NCBI GenBank assembly: GCA_016704465.1
Contig: JADJAD010000008.1
Location: 434,001 to 498,000, forward strand
Length of the DNA stretch: 64,000 nt
Origin: Gemmatimonadota bacterium
GTDB taxonomy: Bacteria > Gemmatimonadota > Gemmatimonadetes > Gemmatimonadales > Gemmatimonadaceae
Direction: 5' to 3'
Shown here: positions 60,105-64,000 of the stretch, piece by piece
Numbering within the stretch: the stretch's first letter is position 1
How the letters are laid out: each line of letters opens with the position of its first letter
The notes under the pieces: generated by a model
Databases searched by the model: none
Told to the model about the DNA's origin: nothing
Seen by the model: only the letters and a program-made list of their open reading frames with translations
Position numbers and translations under genes: made by a program

Positions 60105-61246
60105 GCGGCCTTCCCCCCGGTCGCGAGCGCGACGGCCTTCTTGACCGCCTCATCCATGTCGCTCGAGGCGGAGAAACCGTTCTCGGTGAGGATCTTCATG
60201 GCGATTTCTTCGTTGGTTCCCGTCAGGCGGATCACGATCGGCACCTTGAGTGGATTCTTCTTCGTGGCCGTCACGATGCCGTTGGCCACGTCGTCCGTCC
60301 GGGTGATGCCGCCGAAGATGTTGAACAGGATGGCCTTGACGTTCGGGTCCGCGGTGATGATCTGCAGCGCACTCACCACCTTTTCCGGGTTGGAAGAGCC
60401 GCCGATGTCGAGGAAGTTGGCCGGGTCGCCACCGTAGTACTTGACCAGGTCCATCGTCGCCATCGCGAGGCCCGCGCCGTTCACGACGCAGCCCACGTTG
60501 CCGTCAAGCTTGATGAAGGTGAGGCTGGCGTTGCGCGCCAGCACCTCGCTGGGCTCCTCGGCCGACTCGTCGCGCATGGCGGCGACGGCGGGGCGGCGAT
60601 CGAGTTCGTTGTCATCGATGACCATCTTGCCGTCGACCGCGATCAACTCACCGGCCGGCGTGACCACGAGCGGGTTGATCTCGGCGAGCGAGCAGCCGCT
60701 CTGCATGAAGGCGGTATAGAGCTGCTGCATGATCTTCGATGCAGCGCGCGCCTTGGCCAGGTCGTCGTACAGGAAGAAACCGAGTCGCATGGCCTGGTAC
60801 GGCTGGAGGCCATAGCGGGTGTCGATCGGCAGCTTGAGGATCTTCTCGGGGGTAGTCGCCGCCACTTCCTCGATGTCGATTCCGCCCGCCGGGCTCACCA
60901 TGAACACCGGCTTCTTGCTGGCGCGGTCGAGGATGATGCCGACATATGCCTCGGAGGCAATGTCCGCGGCCTCGGTGACGAGCACCTTTTCGACCGTCAG
61001 CCCCTTGATCTGCATGCCGAGGATGGCGTCGGCGCGTTCACGCGCCTCGGCCGGGGTCTTGGCGAGCTTCACGCCGCCGGCCTTGCCGCGGCCCCCGACG
61101 TGCACTTGCGCCTTCACTACGACGGGCTTCCCGATGCGGGAGGCGATGGCCTCGGCTTCGGCCGACGTGGTTGCGACTTCTCCGGGAGGAATCGGCGCAC
61201 CGAGCCCTCGCAGGATTTCCTTCGCCTGATATTCGTGAATATTCAC
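60101..61246 (-). CDS. sucC: Succinyl-CoA synthetase beta subunit
   Basis: ATP-grasp nucleotide-binding subunit. 381 residues, MNIHEYQAKEILRGLGAPIP at the start, VVKAQVHVGGRGKAGGVK, and CoA-ligase domain with NIFGGITRTDDVANGI. GTG start 61246 has a GGAG Shine-Dalgarno eight bases upstream. Gly-less specificity (ATP or GTP) cannot be set. Confidence 0.97.
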   Translation of the reverse strand: MNIHEYQAKEILRGLGAPIPPGEVATTSAEAEAIASRIGKPVVVKAQVHVGGRGKAGGVKLAKTPAEARERADAILGMQIKGLTVEKVLVTEAADIASEAYVGIILDRASKKPVFMVSPAGGIDIEEVAATTPEKILKLPIDTRYGLQPYQAMRLGFFLYDDLAKARAASKIMQQLYTAFMQSGCSLAEINPLVVTPAGELIAVDGKMVIDDNELDRRPAVAAMRDESAEEPSEVLARNASLTFIKLDGNVGCVVNGAGLAMATMDLVKYYGGDPANFLDIGGSSNPEKVVSALQIITADPNVKAILFNIFGGITRTDDVANGIVTATKKNPLKVPIVIRLTGTNEEIAMKILTENGFSASSDMDEAVKKAVALATGGKAA

Positions 61247-61409
61247 GCGATCTCCGGTAGTGTGGACGCTGCCGCCGGTTGGGGACGTCCGGAACAGCTT
61301 CGAGGAAGCGGCGGCTCCCCCTCACGGATCTGCGCGGAAGACCGCGCGCGCTCGGGTGACACGACCGCACGCGTCCAGTCACGCAAGCTACGGGAGCTTC
61401 GGAGCAGGT

Positions 61410-63732
61410 TCAAGGCTTGGCCGTCGCGGTGCGCAACACACGTCCGAGGGCCTCGTACGCGGTACCAAACGCGAGCCAGTCACCGCGTTGCATGGCCTCG
61501 CGCATCTCGCCGTACAGGGTATCGATGCGCGCGCGGAACTCGGCCGGCGACAGCGGCGTGACCGGGAGCGACGGAACGGGCAATCCGGCGGCCGAGGCGA
61601 TGGTCGCCCCGGTGCGCACGGTGTCGCCGAGCAGCACGGCCACGAGGCGCACGCTCGGCGTGCCGTCGCCGCGCCAGTCGTAGGCGGTCTGCACATACGC
61701 CGGCCCGTCGCCCCTCGGCAGCACGCGCACCGGGCCGCGCACGATGGGGGCATCACGCGGCGAGAGTGCGCGAGCGGTTGAGTCGATGGCGCGATGCAGG
61801 CGATCGAGGATCGTCCCCCAGCGCGGTTCAATCGACCGCGTCGGCGCCCAGCGGATGTCGTACTCTACCCCGCCGGTGCTGACGATCACGCCGCGAACGC
61901 GATCCGCGGCATCGAGGATCGGAACGGCGAGTGACAGGCGTCCGGTGCGGGAGTCGACGAACGGCGGGATCGTGCTGAAGGCGAAGCTCGTGTCACTCCC
62001 CAGTTGTCGCGGGAGGTGCGACGGCGGGGCATGCTCACCGCGCGGTCCCACGAGCGCGAACAGGCGCGCATGCAGGAGCGTCGCGTCCACGGGCGGAGCC
62101 ATGCGGTCGGTGAACCGTCGGTCGAGGGCGGTCGCGTCGATGAACAGCCCGGGAAACCGTCGCATCCAGGAGGTCGTGATCGGGTCGGGCACCGGATCGG
62201 GGATGGCGAAGACCCGGCCACTGCTGGCATTCACGATCGCGACACCCGCGTGCTGAAAGTAGCGCACGTTCTGCTGGACGACGCGGATCGGGTCACTCAG
62301 CGGGTAGAACTGCGAGGTCGCGTACAGGTGCACGCTCCAGTACAACGTGTCCCGGTAGACGAGCGGGGCGACGCGATCGCCCTGCTCGAAGAATGGGAGG
62401 ACCCGGCGCACCCGTCCCCGCACGTCACGATGCAGGACCACACGCGCGCTGGTCCCCCGCACATCGCCGCCGAGCAGTCGGGGGTTCTGGAGCGCCCAGG
62501 CGTGGGCGAGCCGCGAGGCGAAGGAGAGGAGCGTCGGCGACGCGATGCGACCTAACGAGTCGCGGATGATGCTGTACCCGGTCGCCGAGTCGAAGACGAT
62601 GGCGGCGGGAATGTCGGTCTCGGTGCGGCTGTCGGGATCGGTGACCGGGGCACCCTGGTCGGTCACGAGGTCCATCTCGATGCGCGCGGTTCCCCACGGC
62701 GCCAGCGGGTTCCCGGCGTCGGGGCCCGTGGGCTCCTCGGCGATCAGCGCGCGCAGGCGTCCCCGGTCCGTCTCCCATCCCACCGCCCCGAGCTGTCGTC
62801 CGGCCCGTCGCTCACGCGCCAGTGCTCGCTGCAGCGCCGGCGGGTCCCACAGCGCGGCCCCTCGCAACGCCCCGTCGGGATCCGGCGCGCCGTCCCCCAC
62901 CCCGCCCTGGCCTGGCATGACGAGCGTATCGGGACGTTGCACCCGATCGAGCGCGTAGGCACGTCGCGTGTATCCCGCCCGCGTCGTGACGTACGGGGCG
63001 TCACGAAGGTCGGCGTCGGTCGGGGTGAGGAATCGTTCGGCGATCGGCGGCAGGAGCTGTCGCAAGCCCAGCGCGAGCAGGAGGACGACGCTCACCGTCG
63101 CGAAGGCCATCCGGAGCTGCCCCACCCACCCTGACCACAGCAGCAGCATCGCCGCGGCGACGGTGCCCAGCGCGAGCACCAGGCTGGCGGGGATGCCCAC
63201 CCGGTGATCCATCGCGTTGAACGCGCCCAGCGCGCCGCTCCCCTCGAGCAGCAGGCGATACGCATCGAGTCGGTAGCTCCACGCCAGGAGCAGCAGGAGC
63301 GTCGTGCCGAGGGCAAAGAGATGCCGCCGCACGTACGACGTGATGCGCAGCCGACCGCCTTCCCAGCGCAGGCTGGGCGTCAGCGCATACAGGGCGACCA
63401 CGAGCAGCGTCACGGCCAGGAGGGTCACGAGCGACCACAGGTGCAACTCGACCTCGAGCGGCAGCCAGTAGACCCAGAACGCCAGGTCGAACTGGAAGTA
63501 CGGGTCACTCTCCCGAAACGCCTCACCCGTTGCAGAACACGAAGAGCGTGGCGACCGAGAAGGTGGCACCACGAAGGATCAGCAAGTCGCCCGCGCGCGC
63601 ACGCCAGACGGCCAATGCACCCAGCGCGTCATACCACAGGTAGTCGACGTACCACCCGGCGACCACACGTCCCAGGAGGAGGAACGTGGCGACGAATATC
63701 GCTCCGCCGATGATCCAGCGACGTCGGCTCAC
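61410..63732 (-). CDS. UPF0182 membrane protein, interrupted near 63525
   Basis: Large integral membrane protein of the UPF0182 family (function unknown). The first 69 residues (ATG 63732) give one transmembrane helix and WYVDYLWYDALGALAVWRAR, then the frame ends at CNG. The other frame resumes at GEAFRESDPYFQFDLAFWVY, with several more helices (to about 63,030) and a long periplasmic domain to 61410 (ATSQFYPLSDPIRVVQQNVR and similar). Family members have an extra helix and loop of roughly 60 residues between those points, so this looks like a deletion plus frameshift rather than a one-base slip. Confidence 0.75.
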
Positions 63733-63744
63733 GCGCGCGGCACC

Positions 63745-64000
63745 CTACGGGGTCACGCCCTGGGAACGCAGCCACTCCTCCATTTCATGCTGAATGGCCG
63801 CAAGGCGTTCGGGCGTGGAGGCCTCGTACCGAGTCACGAGAATGGGCTGCGTATTCGAGGCGCGGATCAGTCCCCAGCCGTCGCCGAAGAGCACGCGGAC
63901 GCCATCGACATCGATGACCTCGTAGCGCGCGGTGAAGTGGCGCGCCGCGGCCTCGACGAGGGCGAACTTGCGATCGTCGCCGCACTCCACGCGGATTTCG
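63745..64000 (-). CDS. Phosphomannomutase/phosphoglucomutase, C-terminal part
   Basis: The 3' end of an alpha-D-phosphohexomutase; the gene continues beyond the right edge. Only domain 4 is visible: RYEVIDVDGVRVLFGDGWGL followed by IRASNTQPILVTRYEA, where RASNT is the phosphate-binding loop of the AlgC/ManB type. It ends with EEWLRSQGVTP and a TAG at 63745. Which sugar it acts on cannot be read from this fragment; a role in sugar-nucleotide supply for the envelope genes is plausible. Confidence 0.88.
   Translation of the reverse strand, partial: EIRVECGDDRKFALVEAAARHFTARYEVIDVDGVRVLFGDGWGLIRASNTQPILVTRYEASTPERLAAIQHEMEEWLRSQGVTP

Noticed and set aside
61247..61409. Possible gene or RNA in the gap between sucC and UPF0182
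   Set aside because: 163 bases without a supported start, conserved product or convincing fold.

Overview
The window looks like part of a Gemmatimonadota (Gemmatimonadetes) chromosome. It is very GC-rich, Gram-negative (lipid A, Kdo and Lpt genes), has an LpxC-FabZ fusion, makes menaquinone by the futalosine route (mqnA, mqnC, mqnE) and carries a bacillithiol-type bshC. The phylum is inferred from this gene set and order; no rRNA gene is present to confirm it.

Left arm (1-28042): nearly every gene is on the + strand. An overlapping lipid A operon (lpxC-fabZ, lpxA, Gfo/Idh oxidoreductase, lpxB, DUF374 acyltransferase-like, lpxK) leads into a glutamate-type dehydrogenase, rlmH, bshC, murJ, uvrC, thrC, larC and a TPR lipoprotein-like secreted protein. 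Then come a PDZ/radical-SAM DUF512 protein, der, plsY, gpsA, a MerR-like regulator, surE, pcm, a large repetitive acidic protein, acylphosphatase and apt. The stretch 26.3-28.2 kb is different: a truncated and an intact tRNA-Arg(CCT), a minus-strand AP2-like DNA-binding protein, a YfgM-like TPR membrane protein, terminators and a very good dif site (28170-28197).

Right arm (28473-64000): every gene is on the - strand. Reading in transcription order from the right edge: a phosphomannomutase-type fragment, a UPF0182 membrane protein, sucC-sucD, ndk, then DUF177-rpmF-plsX-fabH-fabD-fabG-acpP-fabF-mqnE-mqnA, mqnC-ispF-dedA-xer-trpG/pabA and an M19 dipeptidase. Last is a tightly overlapping 15-gene run: kdsB-pyrG-kdsA-kdsC-kdsD-lptC-ostA-like-lptB-rpoN-GT2-GT4-flippase-YfhO-DPM1-like GT-dapF. 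This run makes activated Kdo, builds the LPS export bridge and adds envelope glycans, with sigma-54 and diaminopimelate epimerase embedded.

The dif site sits exactly where gene orientation flips from + to -. The window therefore probably spans the replication terminus, with leading-strand genes converging on dif, and the Xer recombinase that would act there is encoded 19 kb away.

Sequence quality matters. At least seven otherwise convincing genes (uvrC, the repetitive protein, a GT2 gene, kdsA, xer, mqnC, UPF0182) are broken by indels, mostly one base in a homopolymer or repeat. Several of these genes are normally essential, so consensus errors are the most likely cause; they are annotated as whole genes with the break marked.
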